64,000 nucleotides of DNA from the NCBI RefSeq assembly GCF_030165005.1, contig NZ_JASNNW010000006.1, forward strand, positions 1 to 64,000, read 5' to 3'. The notes beneath the pieces were generated by a model. That model saw only the letters and a program-made list of their open reading frames with translations, had not been told where the DNA came from and did no database searches. Source of the stretch: Blastococcus capsensis. GTDB lineage: Bacteria > Actinomycetota > Actinomycetes > Mycobacteriales > Geodermatophilaceae. Positions 7,300-15,862 of this stretch are shown here, piece after piece; within the stretch, counting starts at the first letter, position 1, and each line of letters opens with the position of its first letter. The position numbers and the translations under genes were made by a program.

Positions 7300-10200
7300 T
7301 CAACCGGTCCCGTTGATCAGGGCGAGCAGGCCCGCCTCGTCCAGCAGGTCGACCGGCCGGATGGTCTCCTTGGCCGCCACGTGGTGAAAGCCGGCGCTGA
7401 CCCGTTCCACCGGCACCCCGGTCAGCCGCGACCAGCCCAGCCGGTAGGCGGCCAGCTGCACCCCGGCGGCGGCCAGTTCCGACCCGGACGGCGGCGAGCC
7501 GGTCTTCCAGTCGATGACCTCGTAGCCGCCGTCCTCGCGCTGGAAGACGGCGTCGATCCGGCCGCGCAGGGTCAGCGAGCCGAGCGGCGTCTCGAACGGC
7601 ACCTCGACCTCGACCGGTTGCCGGTCGGCCCACTCGCTGGCGAGGAAGGCCTCCCGCAGTTGCTCGAGCTGGTCGTCGGGGGCGGCGAGCTCGTCACCGG
7701 AGCCGGGCAACTCGTCCAGGTCGACCAACCGTGCCGCGCCGAACCGTTCCTCGAGCCAGGCGTGGAACGCGGTGCCGCGGCGGGCCTGGGGTGCCGGGGC
7801 GGCCGGCATCGGCCGGCGCAGCCGCCGGGCCAGCTCGCCGGGGTCGCGGCGCAGCGTGACCAGCGCCGAGACCGAGAGGTGGGACGGGAGCGGCACCTCC
7901 ACCGTGGAGCTGGCGGCGACGGTCCGCTCGCGCAGCAGCAGGTCGGCGTCGCGCACCCAGGAGGCGACGAGGTCGTCCGGTTCGCCGAGGGCGAGTTCCG
8001 GATCCAGCGGGTGCGGCGCGGCGCCATCGACCAGCTGGGCCGCGGCGGTCAGGGCGCGCCGGCGCGGCTCCGAGAGCGGATCGGCCGGCCACTGACCGAC
8101 CGGCCACTCATCCAGAGCCGGGTTGGTCGCGCCGTCCTCGGGCGCGGGCGCCCAGTGCACGACGGTGCCGGCGCCGGCCTCGCACGCCTCCTTGGCCGTG
8201 TGCAGCAGGGACGACGGCCCGCAGGGCTTGACGCCGTCGCGCCACCAGCTGCCCGAGCACAGCAGCAGCCGCTTGGCGCGGGTGACGGCGACGTAGCCCA
8301 GCCGCACCTCCTCGTCCCGACCGAAGTCCTTCCAGTCCTGGACGTACTCCTCCAGGGCGTCCCGCACCACGGCCTGGTCCCCCGAACCCGGCACCGGCAG
8401 CCGCAGCTGCGGCAGCTCGGCACGGTCGGTGAGGCGGAGGTCGACCGGGACGGCGCCCGGGTCCTTGATCCAGGAGTCGCCGGCGTTCGACCGCGCGGGA
8501 AACTGGTCGACGGTCATCCCCGGCACGGCGACGACGTCCCACTCCAGCCCCTTGGCCGAGTGCCCGGTGAGCAGTTGCACCGCCTCCGGGTTGACCGCCA
8601 CCTCCCCGGGCTCCAGGCCGCGTTCGCGTTCCTCGGCATCGCGCAGGTATCCCAGGAACGCCGGCAGCGACGGCAGGTCGGCCAGCTCGGTGAACTCCGC
8701 GGCCACCCCGTGCAGCGCGTCCAGGTGCGCCCGCGCACCGGCCGGGCTGACCCCGGGTGCGCTGGCCAGCTCGGTCTCCATCCCCAGCATGCGGGCGACC
8801 TCGTCGACCAGGTCGGGCAGGGACTCCCCGATCCGGCCGCGCAGGTGCGCGAGCTCGCCGCCCAGCCGGCGCAGCCGGCGGTGGCCGACCGGCGAATACT
8901 GCTCGGCGTCCCCCAGGTCGTCCAGCGCCTCGATGATGCTGCCCCGCTCCTGCGGCGGTTCGGGCGTGGCCGCGGCGGCCTCATCGCCGTCGGCCGGCCG
9001 GGCCGGGCGGCGGGAGTGCACCAGCGCACGGGCGCGGGCCTCCAGCGCGGCGAGGTCCCGCGGGCCGATCCGCCAGCGGGCCCCGGTGAGCAGGCGACCC
9101 AGCGCGTCACCGGCGGTGGGGTCGACGAGCACGGTGAGGGTGGCGACGACGTCGGAGACCTCGGGCACCTCGAGCAGCCCTCCGAGGCCCACGACCTCCA
9201 CCGGTAGCCCCCGCTCACGCAGCGCCGCGGCGATGCCCGGCAGCTGCTTGCGGGTGCGCACCAGCACGGCCATCGACGGCGGGCGATGCACCTGGCCGTC
9301 CTCCGGACGGCACCGCGACCAGGTGCCGTTCCCCTGGTCAGCGGAGCCGCTGCGTCGCTCCTGCGCGGAGCCCTCCGGGCCGCACTCGTCACGACCTGCG
9401 ATCCCCAGGCCCGAATACCAGGCCTCCGCCAGCCGGTCGGCCAGCGCCGTCGTCTCCTCGGCGACGGTCGCGTACAGCCCGACGGTCACCGAGCCCCGGC
9501 CCGCGGTGGGGGCCGGCGCGAGGTCGGGCAGCGGCTGGGCCGGAGGCGGCAGCATCCCCGACACCGCGTTGGCGACGGCGAGAACGGCCTCGTCGTTGCG
9601 CCAGCTGGTGGCGAGCGTCAGCCGCTGGGCCTCGCGGCCGGGCAGCCCGGGGAAGGTGCGGTCGAACCGCTCGATGGTGCCGGCCGACGCACCGCGCCAG
9701 CCGTAGATGGACTGGCGGGGGTCGCCGACGGCGAGCACCGGGTGCCCGCTGGCGCCGCCGAAGAGCGCCTCGAGCATGCGCAGCTGGCCGACGCTGGTGT
9801 CCTGGTACTCGTCGAGCAGCACGACCTTCCACCGGGCGCGCTCGCGGCGGCCGACCTCGGCGGACGTGACGGCGATCCTGGCGGCGTAGGCGACCTGATC
9901 GGCGTAGTCGATCGAGCCCATCGCCCGCTTGCGGGCCTCGAACTCCTTCACCAGCGGCAGCAGGGCCACCCGTGCCCGCTGCCGGGCGACCATCTCGCTG
10001 ACCGCCGCGTAGGGCCCCTTCTTGCGCGGCGCGTCGGCGTAGCCGGCGATCTGCGCCTCCAGCCGCGCGGTCCAGGCACGCAGGGCGGTGGGGATGACGT
10101 CGTGCTCGCCCATCTCGGCGGCCAGGGCGAGGACGTCCTCGACGGTGGTGAGCAGGGTGAGCGGGACGTCGGACATGTCCCCGGTCCAGGCGGTCACCGC

Positions 10201-10782
10201 CGTCGTGGCCTGTCCCCAGCACATGGCCGGGCCGAGCACGCCCGCACCGGGCTCCACCCCGATCCGCAGCCCGTGCTCGGCGACCAGGGCCGCCGCGTAC
10301 CCGTGGTACGTCGACACCGTGGGCTGGGCGATAGCCAGCCGTTCCCGGAGGTCGGCCTCGGTCTCCGGGTGCCGGGCGAGGGCGCCGAGCCGCAGCCGGA
10401 TCCGCTCGTTCAGCTCGCTGGCGGCCTTGCGGGTGAAGGTGAGACCCAGGATCGCCTCGGGCTCCACGATCCGGTTGGCCACCAGAAAGGACACCCGGGC
10501 GGCCATCGTCTCGGTCTTGCCCGAGCCGGCGCCGGCGACGACGACCAGCGGCCGGTCGGCGGGGGCGCGGACCACACCGGCCTGCTCATCGGACGGGGCG
10601 TACGCCAGCCCGCAGCGCGTGGCGACCTCGGCCGGCGTGAGCAACCGGCGCGGGACCCGCTGCTCGGCGGGCGCACCGGCCAGCAGGTCGTCGAAGGACA
10701 GCTGTTGGAGGTCCCCGTTCTCCCCTCCGCTCGCCGGCTCGCGAGGGAACCCGGAACGGGGCCGCTCCGCACGCGGGGTCAT
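7300..10782 (-). CDS. adnB: AdnB-like ATP-dependent helicase-nuclease subunit
   Basis: 1160 aa, slightly longer than mycobacterial AdnB (about 1100). It has an N-terminal UvrD-type motor: Walker A AGAGSGKTETM with Lys near residue 89, LTFTRKAASEL, and the DExQD-type motif LLDEYQDTSVGQ. VAVTRAKRLL is motif VI. The C-terminal RecB-type nuclease has FHAWLEERFG and YEVIDWKTG (metal-binding Asp and catalytic Lys). AdnAB is the mycobacterial heterodimer that resects DNA double-strand breaks. Its ATG overlaps the adnA stop by four bases. No Fe-S cysteines are seen in this subunit. Confidence 0.93.
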   Translation of the reverse strand: MTPRAERPRSGFPREPASGGENGDLQQLSFDDLLAGAPAEQRVPRRLLTPAEVATRCGLAYAPSDEQAGVVRAPADRPLVVVAGAGSGKTETMAARVSFLVANRIVEPEAILGLTFTRKAASELNERIRLRLGALARHPETEADLRERLAIAQPTVSTYHGYAAALVAEHGLRIGVEPGAGVLGPAMCWGQATTAVTAWTGDMSDVPLTLLTTVEDVLALAAEMGEHDVIPTALRAWTARLEAQIAGYADAPRKKGPYAAVSEMVARQRARVALLPLVKEFEARKRAMGSIDYADQVAYAARIAVTSAEVGRRERARWKVVLLDEYQDTSVGQLRMLEALFGGASGHPVLAVGDPRQSIYGWRGASAGTIERFDRTFPGLPGREAQRLTLATSWRNDEAVLAVANAVSGMLPPPAQPLPDLAPAPTAGRGSVTVGLYATVAEETTALADRLAEAWYSGLGIAGRDECGPEGSAQERRSGSADQGNGTWSRCRPEDGQVHRPPSMAVLVRTRKQLPGIAAALRERGLPVEVVGLGGLLEVPEVSDVVATLTVLVDPTAGDALGRLLTGARWRIGPRDLAALEARARALVHSRRPARPADGDEAAAATPEPPQERGSIIEALDDLGDAEQYSPVGHRRLRRLGGELAHLRGRIGESLPDLVDEVARMLGMETELASAPGVSPAGARAHLDALHGVAAEFTELADLPSLPAFLGYLRDAEERERGLEPGEVAVNPEAVQLLTGHSAKGLEWDVVAVPGMTVDQFPARSNAGDSWIKDPGAVPVDLRLTDRAELPQLRLPVPGSGDQAVVRDALEEYVQDWKDFGRDEEVRLGYVAVTRAKRLLLCSGSWWRDGVKPCGPSSLLHTAKEACEAGAGTVVHWAPAPEDGATNPALDEWPVGQWPADPLSEPRRRALTAAAQLVDGAAPHPLDPELALGEPDDLVASWVRDADLLLRERTVAASSTVEVPLPSHLSVSALVTLRRDPGELARRLRRPMPAAPAPQARRGTAFHAWLEERFGAARLVDLDELPGSGDELAAPDDQLEQLREAFLASEWADRQPVEVEVPFETPLGSLTLRGRIDAVFQREDGGYEVIDWKTGSPPSGSELAAAGVQLAAYRLGWSRLTGVPVERVSAGFHHVAAKETIRPVDLLDEAGLLALINGTG

Positions 10783-13700
10783 CCGGTCACCTGCCGTCCG
10801 CGCTCCTGCAGCGGGCAGCTGCGGCGGGCCGGGCAGCGCGAGCAGTGCGTACCGGTGCGCACCTCGAAGGTGCCCGCGCCCATCCCGTCGCCGACCTCGG
10901 CCACGAGCTCACCGGCCCACGTCTCGCCGAGCGGGACGCCCGCCGGCAGGGGCTCCTGGTGCTGCTCCTTGGCCTTGGCGCCGGTGCCGATCTGCAGCAG
11001 GGCCGCCCCGCCGGGCACCGTGCCGTGCTCGGCGAACCCACCGGCGGCGATCGCCACCTGGTAGGCGGCCAGCTGGCCGTGCTCCTCGGTGTTCTTGGCG
11101 GTGGTCTTGCCGGTCTTGAGGTCGACGACGACCAGCCGGCCCTCGGCGTCGCGTTCCAGCCGGTCCACCTGCCCGCGGATCCGCGCCCGCCCGACGACGA
11201 CGTCCACGTCGCCCTCCGCGGCCAGCAGCTCCCGGCCGTTGGTGGAGTGCCAGCGCAGGAACCGGTCGAGCATCTCCTGTGCTTGGACGCGCTGTCGCTG
11301 GTCGGCCCAGCCGGGCCCGAGGTCGAGCTGGTCGAGCTCGGTGTCGAGCGCCGTCCGCGCGTCGGCGGCCGACAGTCCCTCGGCCACCTGCTGGGCGACC
11401 TCGTGGACTGCGGTGCCCACCGTGCGGGTGGCATCGGGCGAGGCCTCGGCCCCGACCGCGCCGAGCACCCAGCGCAGCGGGCAGCGCTGGAAGGTCTCGA
11501 TGGCGGAGGGCCGCACGCGCACGGGCTCCTCTTCCGGCACGAGCGGTGCGTCGTCGGACAGGGGCGCCAACCCCCACCAGCGGGCGGGCACGGCGCCGGG
11601 CACGCCTTCGCCGGCGAGCCGGCGCAGCACCGAGGCCGCCGCCGAGCGGCGGGGCGCCGCGGTGTGCGGATCGGTCAGCGACCGCCGCAGCTCGGCCACC
11701 AGCGCGGACAGCGTCAGGGCCCGCGGCAGCTCGGTGAGCGGCCGGCCCTCCAGCGGCGGAGGCTGCACCAGATCGAGGAACCGGGAGGCCGTCGCCCCGG
11801 CGTCCGCGCCGTCGAGCGCGCCCTCGACCGCGGTGACCACCAGCCGGCGGCGGGCACGGGTGCAGGCCACGTAGAACAGCCGGCGTTCCTCGGCGAGCGC
11901 GAGGGTGCGGCGGTCGGTGCGGGCGCCGTCGATGCCCGCCGCCTTCTCGACCAGTACTTCGGCGCCCAGCAGCGACGCCCGTTCCCGCAGGTCGGGCCAC
12001 ACCCCCTCCTGGACGCCCGAGACGCAGACCAGCTCCCACTCCAGGCCCTTGGCGGCGTGTGCGGTGAGCAGCCGGACGGTCTCGCCGGCGACCGCCCGGG
12101 CCGCACCGGTGTCACCGGGCAGTTCCTGCGCCGAGAGGTGGGCCACGAAGGCCCGGACGTCGGCCGAAGGCAGCCGGTCGACGAAGCCGGCTGCGGCGTC
12201 GAAGAGCGCGACGACGGCGTCGAGATCGCGGTCGGCCACCGCGCCCGAGGGCCCGCCCGCCGCGCTGAGACGCGCCCACCGGGTGGCCAGCCCGCTGCGC
12301 TGCCACATGGACCACAGCACGTCCTCAGCGGTGCCGTCCTGGGCCAGCGCCAGGCGGCCGGCGGCCATGACCGCCGCCACCCGGCTCGCCGGCCGCGCGA
12401 CGTGCTCGGGCAGCGCCTCCACGAGCGCGTCGTCGGCCAGCGCGAGGGCCAGCGGGGTGCCACGCTCGGCGAGGTCGACCCCCTGCCTGGCCAGCGCGAC
12501 GCGCACCGCCCGGCGCAGCCGGCGCAGATCCAGCACGGTGGCCCCGCCGAGCGGCGAGGCCAGCAGCGCCTCTGCCGCCGGCTCGTCGAACCCGGCAGGC
12601 TCCCCGTCGGGACCGGGGAGCAGCGCCGTCAGCGCACTGAGGAGCGGGGCGACGGCGGGCTGGGCGGCCAGCGGCAGTTCGTCGGTGGAGACCGCCACCG
12701 GAACCCCCGCCGAGGCCAGCGCGCGGCGGAAGGGCCCGAGCACCGCAGCGGTGCGGACGACGACGGCCATCTGCGACCACGGCAAGCCGTCGAGCAGGTG
12801 GGCGCGACGCAGGATGTCGGCGACGTAGGCGGCCTCGACCGCGGCAGAGCCGAAGACGTGGACCTCCGCCTCGCCCGGGGGCGTGCCCTCCCCCGCGATC
12901 AGCCGACGGTGCGCCCAGGGACCGGGCAGCCCCTCGGCCACGGCCCGGCTGATCCGCAGCAGCTCCGCACCCGACCGCCGGCAGACGCCGAGCGGCACCC
13001 GCGACGCCGGGCGCCCGTCGGTGTGCCGGAACCGATCGGGGAACTCGACGATGCCGCGCGGTTCCGCACCGCGGAACGCGTAGATCGACTGGTCGGGGTC
13101 GCCGACGGCCACCAGGTTGCCCCCACCGCCGGCGAGCAGGTCGAGCAGCTCGACCTGTGCGGGGTCGGTGTCCTGGTACTCGTCGACGAACAGCCAGCGG
13201 GCGCGCTCGCGCTCCTGACGGAGCAGCTCGGGGTCGTCGGTGAGCTCGAAGATCGCCTGGCGGACCAGCTCGGCCGGGTCGTATCCGGAGGAGTCGCCCC
13301 GGGCAGCGGTGTGGAAAGCGGTGACGCCCTCGTACTGCTCCTGGAAGGCGGCGGCGTGCACCCAGTGCTCGTTGCCCGTCTGCCGCCCCCAGGCGGCCAA
13401 CGTCGACGAGCCGACCCCGCGCTCGGTGGCCCGGAGCAGCAGTTCGCGCAGTTCCGTGCGGAACCCGGCAGTGCCGAGGGCAGGCACCAGGTCCGCCGGC
13501 CAGCGGACCGCGCCCTCCCCCTCGGCGTCCCCCTCCAGCAGCTGGGCGACCACGGCGTCCTGCTCCGCGGAGGTGAGCAGCCGCGGCGGTGCGTCGCCCC
13601 GGAGCACCGCGGCGCGGCGGAGCACGCCGTAGGCGTAGGAGTGGAAGGTGCGGGCCAGGGGCTCGCGGATGGTGCGGGCGACGCGCGCGGTGATGCGGGT

Positions 13701-13961
13701 GCGCAGCTCCGCGGCCGCCTTGCGGCTGAAGGTCAGGACGAGCATCTGCTCGGGGCCGATCCCGGCATCGATCCGGGTCGCGACCGCCTCGACGATCGTC
13801 GTCGTCTTCCCCGTGCCGGGACCGGCCAGGACCAGCAGCGGCCCGCCGGGATGGTCGACGACCGCCTGCTGCGTCGGGTCGAGGACCGGCGCGGTGCTAC
13901 CCGACGACCGACCCGGCAGCAGCCGGTAGACCGGCCCGCTCTCACCTCCGCGCTGTGCCAC
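10779..13961 (-). CDS. adnA: AdnA-like helicase-nuclease subunit with Fe-S cysteines
   Basis: 1060 aa, the usual length for AdnA. The motor domain has Walker A AGPGTGKTTTIV (Lys near 52), LTFSRKAAAEL, VDEYQDTDPAQ and YVACTRARRRL. The C-terminal nuclease has VVVDLKTGKT. Four cysteines, one in FQRCPLRW and three in CSRCPARRSC (C1040, C1043, C1049), match the iron-sulphur staple of AddB/AdnA-type nucleases. It forms the break-resection heterodimer with AdnB, which it overlaps. The start is GTG at 13961. A 77-codon gene of unknown role ends 63 bases upstream on the same strand. Confidence 0.93.
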   Translation of the reverse strand: MAQRGGESGPVYRLLPGRSSGSTAPVLDPTQQAVVDHPGGPLLVLAGPGTGKTTTIVEAVATRIDAGIGPEQMLVLTFSRKAAAELRTRITARVARTIREPLARTFHSYAYGVLRRAAVLRGDAPPRLLTSAEQDAVVAQLLEGDAEGEGAVRWPADLVPALGTAGFRTELRELLLRATERGVGSSTLAAWGRQTGNEHWVHAAAFQEQYEGVTAFHTAARGDSSGYDPAELVRQAIFELTDDPELLRQERERARWLFVDEYQDTDPAQVELLDLLAGGGGNLVAVGDPDQSIYAFRGAEPRGIVEFPDRFRHTDGRPASRVPLGVCRRSGAELLRISRAVAEGLPGPWAHRRLIAGEGTPPGEAEVHVFGSAAVEAAYVADILRRAHLLDGLPWSQMAVVVRTAAVLGPFRRALASAGVPVAVSTDELPLAAQPAVAPLLSALTALLPGPDGEPAGFDEPAAEALLASPLGGATVLDLRRLRRAVRVALARQGVDLAERGTPLALALADDALVEALPEHVARPASRVAAVMAAGRLALAQDGTAEDVLWSMWQRSGLATRWARLSAAGGPSGAVADRDLDAVVALFDAAAGFVDRLPSADVRAFVAHLSAQELPGDTGAARAVAGETVRLLTAHAAKGLEWELVCVSGVQEGVWPDLRERASLLGAEVLVEKAAGIDGARTDRRTLALAEERRLFYVACTRARRRLVVTAVEGALDGADAGATASRFLDLVQPPPLEGRPLTELPRALTLSALVAELRRSLTDPHTAAPRRSAAASVLRRLAGEGVPGAVPARWWGLAPLSDDAPLVPEEEPVRVRPSAIETFQRCPLRWVLGAVGAEASPDATRTVGTAVHEVAQQVAEGLSAADARTALDTELDQLDLGPGWADQRQRVQAQEMLDRFLRWHSTNGRELLAAEGDVDVVVGRARIRGQVDRLERDAEGRLVVVDLKTGKTTAKNTEEHGQLAAYQVAIAAGGFAEHGTVPGGAALLQIGTGAKAKEQHQEPLPAGVPLGETWAGELVAEVGDGMGAGTFEVRTGTHCSRCPARRSCPLQERGRQVTG

Positions 13962-14024
13962 CCCCCGATGGAAGCACGGGGGTCCGACGTTCCCGTGCCA
14001 GGCACGACAGGTGTGCCGGGCGGG

Positions 14025-14258
14025 TCAGCCCAGCGAGTCCATGAGCGCCTGCTCGAGCATGAGATCGGCCGCGGTGGTCAGCCACCCCGCGACCAGGAGG
14101 AGCGGGAAGGCCCGCTCCTCGTCCAGGGACGCGGTTCCTGCGACCAGCCCGGCCTGGGCGACCGCCCGGCATGCCATCGTGTTCATGTCCAGCTGATCGG
14201 TAGGACCGGCGGCGAACTGTAGTGCTGACCGGCCAGCGCCGGAGACGCCTACCGCCAT
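14025..14258 (-). CDS. small hypothetical protein upstream of adnA
   Basis: 77 aa, not recognised. The ATG at 14258 has an excellent GGAGGT six bases upstream. The C-terminal two thirds is helical in appearance (AVAQAGLVAG, LLLVAGWLTTAADLMLEQALMDSL) with GC-rich third codon positions. The first 18 codons are less biased. It lies 63 bases upstream of adnA in the same direction and could be co-transcribed. It is divergent from the carbonic anhydrase gene. It may instead be an independent small regulator. Confidence 0.5.
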   Translation of the reverse strand: MAVGVSGAGRSALQFAAGPTDQLDMNTMACRAVAQAGLVAGTASLDEERAFPLLLVAGWLTTAADLMLEQALMDSLG

Positions 14259-14427
14259 ACCGGCACCTCCGCCGCCCCGAGTGGCAGGAACTCCGACGAC
14301 CCACCGGAGGCGTGCTGTCTTCCCGTTGCCGGCATCCTCCGCCGGCCGGGGGCGGAGCAGGTCACGGATTGGTCGCGATGTGTGACCGAGCCGGTTCGTC
14401 CCACGGGCGACCGAGAACAGGACGGTC

Positions 14428-15291
14428 ATGGCCAGTTCACCCGTAGCAAGCCCCCGTACGTTGCGCATGACCACCCAGGCCGCGGCGGCGGCTGCCGTTC
14501 TTCTCGTCGCCGCCTGCGGGGGGACCGAGGACAGCACGGCCGACGCGCCCGCCACCGTGGACACCCCCGGCCTGAAGGAACCGGAGGCGGAATCGCCCGA
14601 GGAGAGCTCCTGGTCCTACGAGGGGGAGACCGGCCCGGCCAACTGGGCCGAGCTCGAGGCCGACTACGCCACCTGCGCCGCCGGCGAGCGCCAGTCGCCC
14701 GTCGACCTGCCGGCTCCCGCAGACGCTGCCCAGGGCGAGGCAGCCGTCGTCACCTACGACTACCAGCCGGCCGCCTACGAGGTGGTCGACACCGGCCACA
14801 CGATCCAGGCCGACGCCGGGTCCTCGGCCGGTGGGATCACCGTGGCCGGCGAGGACTACGAGCTCCTGCAGTTCCACGCGCACGCACCCAGCGAGCATGC
14901 CTTCGCCGGCGAGCGCACCGATCTGGAGGTGCATCTCGTGCACCAGAACGCTGCGGGGGAGCTGGCCGTCGTCGGCGTCCTCGTCGAGGAGGGGGAGTCC
15001 TCGTCCGCGCTGGCCGAGGCCTGGGCCGACCTGCCGACCGGGGAGCAGACCGTCTCGGTCGCCGACTTCGACGCCGGCACCCTGCTGCCCGAGGACCGGA
15101 CCACCTACCAGTACGAGGGATCGCTGACCACCCCGCCGTGCACCGAGGGCGTGCAGTGGCTGGTGATGCAGGAGACGGCCACCGCGCCGGCCGAGGTCAT
15201 CACCGGCTTCGAGGAAGCCGTCGGCGAGAGCGCCCGACCGCTGCAGCCGCTGAACGAGCGGGAACCGGTGCTGGGTCAGCCGGCGGGATGA
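14428..15291 (+). CDS. alpha-class carbonic anhydrase lipoprotein
   Basis: 287 aa. A signal peptide ends in a lipobox with lipidated Cys at about residue 30 (LLVAAC), followed by an acidic linker. The catalytic domain has ERQSPVDL, the zinc ligands FHAHAPSEH (H150, H152) and VHLVHQ (H169), and the conserved SLTTPPCTEGVQW. It hydrates CO2 to bicarbonate on the outer face of the membrane. The start at 14428 is favoured by an AGGA eight to ten bases upstream; an internal ATG at 14467 is possible. It ends just before a strong hairpin shared with the convergent Atl gene. Confidence 0.92.
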   Translation: MASSPVASPRTLRMTTQAAAAAAVLLVAACGGTEDSTADAPATVDTPGLKEPEAESPEESSWSYEGETGPANWAELEADYATCAAGERQSPVDLPAPADAAQGEAAVVTYDYQPAAYEVVDTGHTIQADAGSSAGGITVAGEDYELLQFHAHAPSEHAFAGERTDLEVHLVHQNAAGELAVVGVLVEEGESSSALAEAWADLPTGEQTVSVADFDAGTLLPEDRTTYQYEGSLTTPPCTEGVQWLVMQETATAPAEVITGFEEAVGESARPLQPLNEREPVLGQPAG

Positions 15292-15333
15292 CCCGGCGTG
15301 GGCCCGGACGACGTCGTCGGCCCGCGAGGCCAC

Positions 15334-15369
15334 GGGGACCAGGTGATCGGAGCCCATCACCTGGTCCCC
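15334..15369. terminator. 14-bp stem hairpin between convergent genes
   Basis: GGGGACCAGGTGAT and its exact reverse complement flank an eight-base loop. It lies between the carbonic anhydrase stop (15291) and the Atl stop (15381), so it can terminate both. The sequence is unrelated to the palindrome families elsewhere in the window. Confidence 0.75.
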
Positions 15370-15380
15370 ACGGAGCACGG

Positions 15381-15791
15381 TCAGGGCCAGGCGACGGCGG
15401 CCAGGTCGACCCGGCCGTTGCGCACCGGGACGCCCTCGGCGGCGAGCAGCTCCAGCTGCCGGACGCGGACCGGCTCGGCAGCCGTGCCGTCCGCGCGGAC
15501 CACCCGGTGCCAGGGCACCGCTCCCCCGCCCTGCGAGAGCGCGCGGGCGACCCGCCGCGGGCCGACGCCGACCAGCCGGCCGATCGCGCCGTAGGTGCTC
15601 ACCCGGCCCGGCGGGATGTCCTCGACGGCGTCGAACACCGCCTCGTCGACGTCCAGCGCGCGGGCCGCCGGGGACGGCGGTTCGCTGGGCGCCTCGGGCG
15701 ACTCAACGGGTGGTCGCGGTTCGCCGGATCCGGTGCATCCCGGCGACCGCGGTGGACCGCAGGGGTCCTCGCCCGGTGGCCGCGGACTCAT
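15381..15791 (-). CDS. alkyltransferase-like (Atl) DNA-binding protein
   Basis: 136 aa. The C-terminal 90 residues match the O6-alkylguanine-DNA methyltransferase DNA-binding fold (PPGRVSTYGAIGRLVGVGPRRVARAL), but the active site reads PWHRV, with Trp at about 94 where the alkyl-accepting Cys would be. This is the signature of Atl proteins, which bind alkylated guanines and hand them to nucleotide excision repair. The N-terminal 45 residues are Pro-rich and probably disordered. M. tuberculosis has a similar gene near adnAB (Rv3204). The start is ATG at 15791 behind a GGGGG stretch. Confidence 0.88.
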   Translation of the reverse strand: MSPRPPGEDPCGPPRSPGCTGSGEPRPPVESPEAPSEPPSPAARALDVDEAVFDAVEDIPPGRVSTYGAIGRLVGVGPRRVARALSQGGGAVPWHRVVRADGTAAEPVRVRQLELLAAEGVPVRNGRVDLAAVAWP

Positions 15792-15862
15792 GGGCACCCC
15801 CTGCTGGTCTCGAACAGTCGCAGTTCTCCGCCCCGGCCGTCCGGCGGGGCGGCCGACCCCAC

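Noticed and set aside
7300-13961. AddAB or RecBCD rather than AdnAB
   Set aside because: Both proteins carry a UvrD-type motor and a C-terminal nuclease, which is the AdnAB arrangement. There is no RecD-like subunit and no motor-less AddB-like partner.
13962-14024. SOS or PafBC-type damage promoter upstream of adnA
   Set aside because: A CGTGCCAGGCACG palindrome is present, but neither a LexA box nor the PafBC motif with its -10 element could be matched.
10845-14222. A 1125-codon open frame on the plus strand antisense to adnA
   Set aside because: Typical high-GC shadow: low-complexity Arg/Gly/Pro/Gln composition, no domains, no ribosome binding site. The minus strand encodes AdnA with all motifs.
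14372-14400. Operator with GGTCAC/GTGACC arms upstream of the carbonic anhydrase gene
   Set aside because: The arms are short, widely spaced and match no regulator site I recognise; could be chance.
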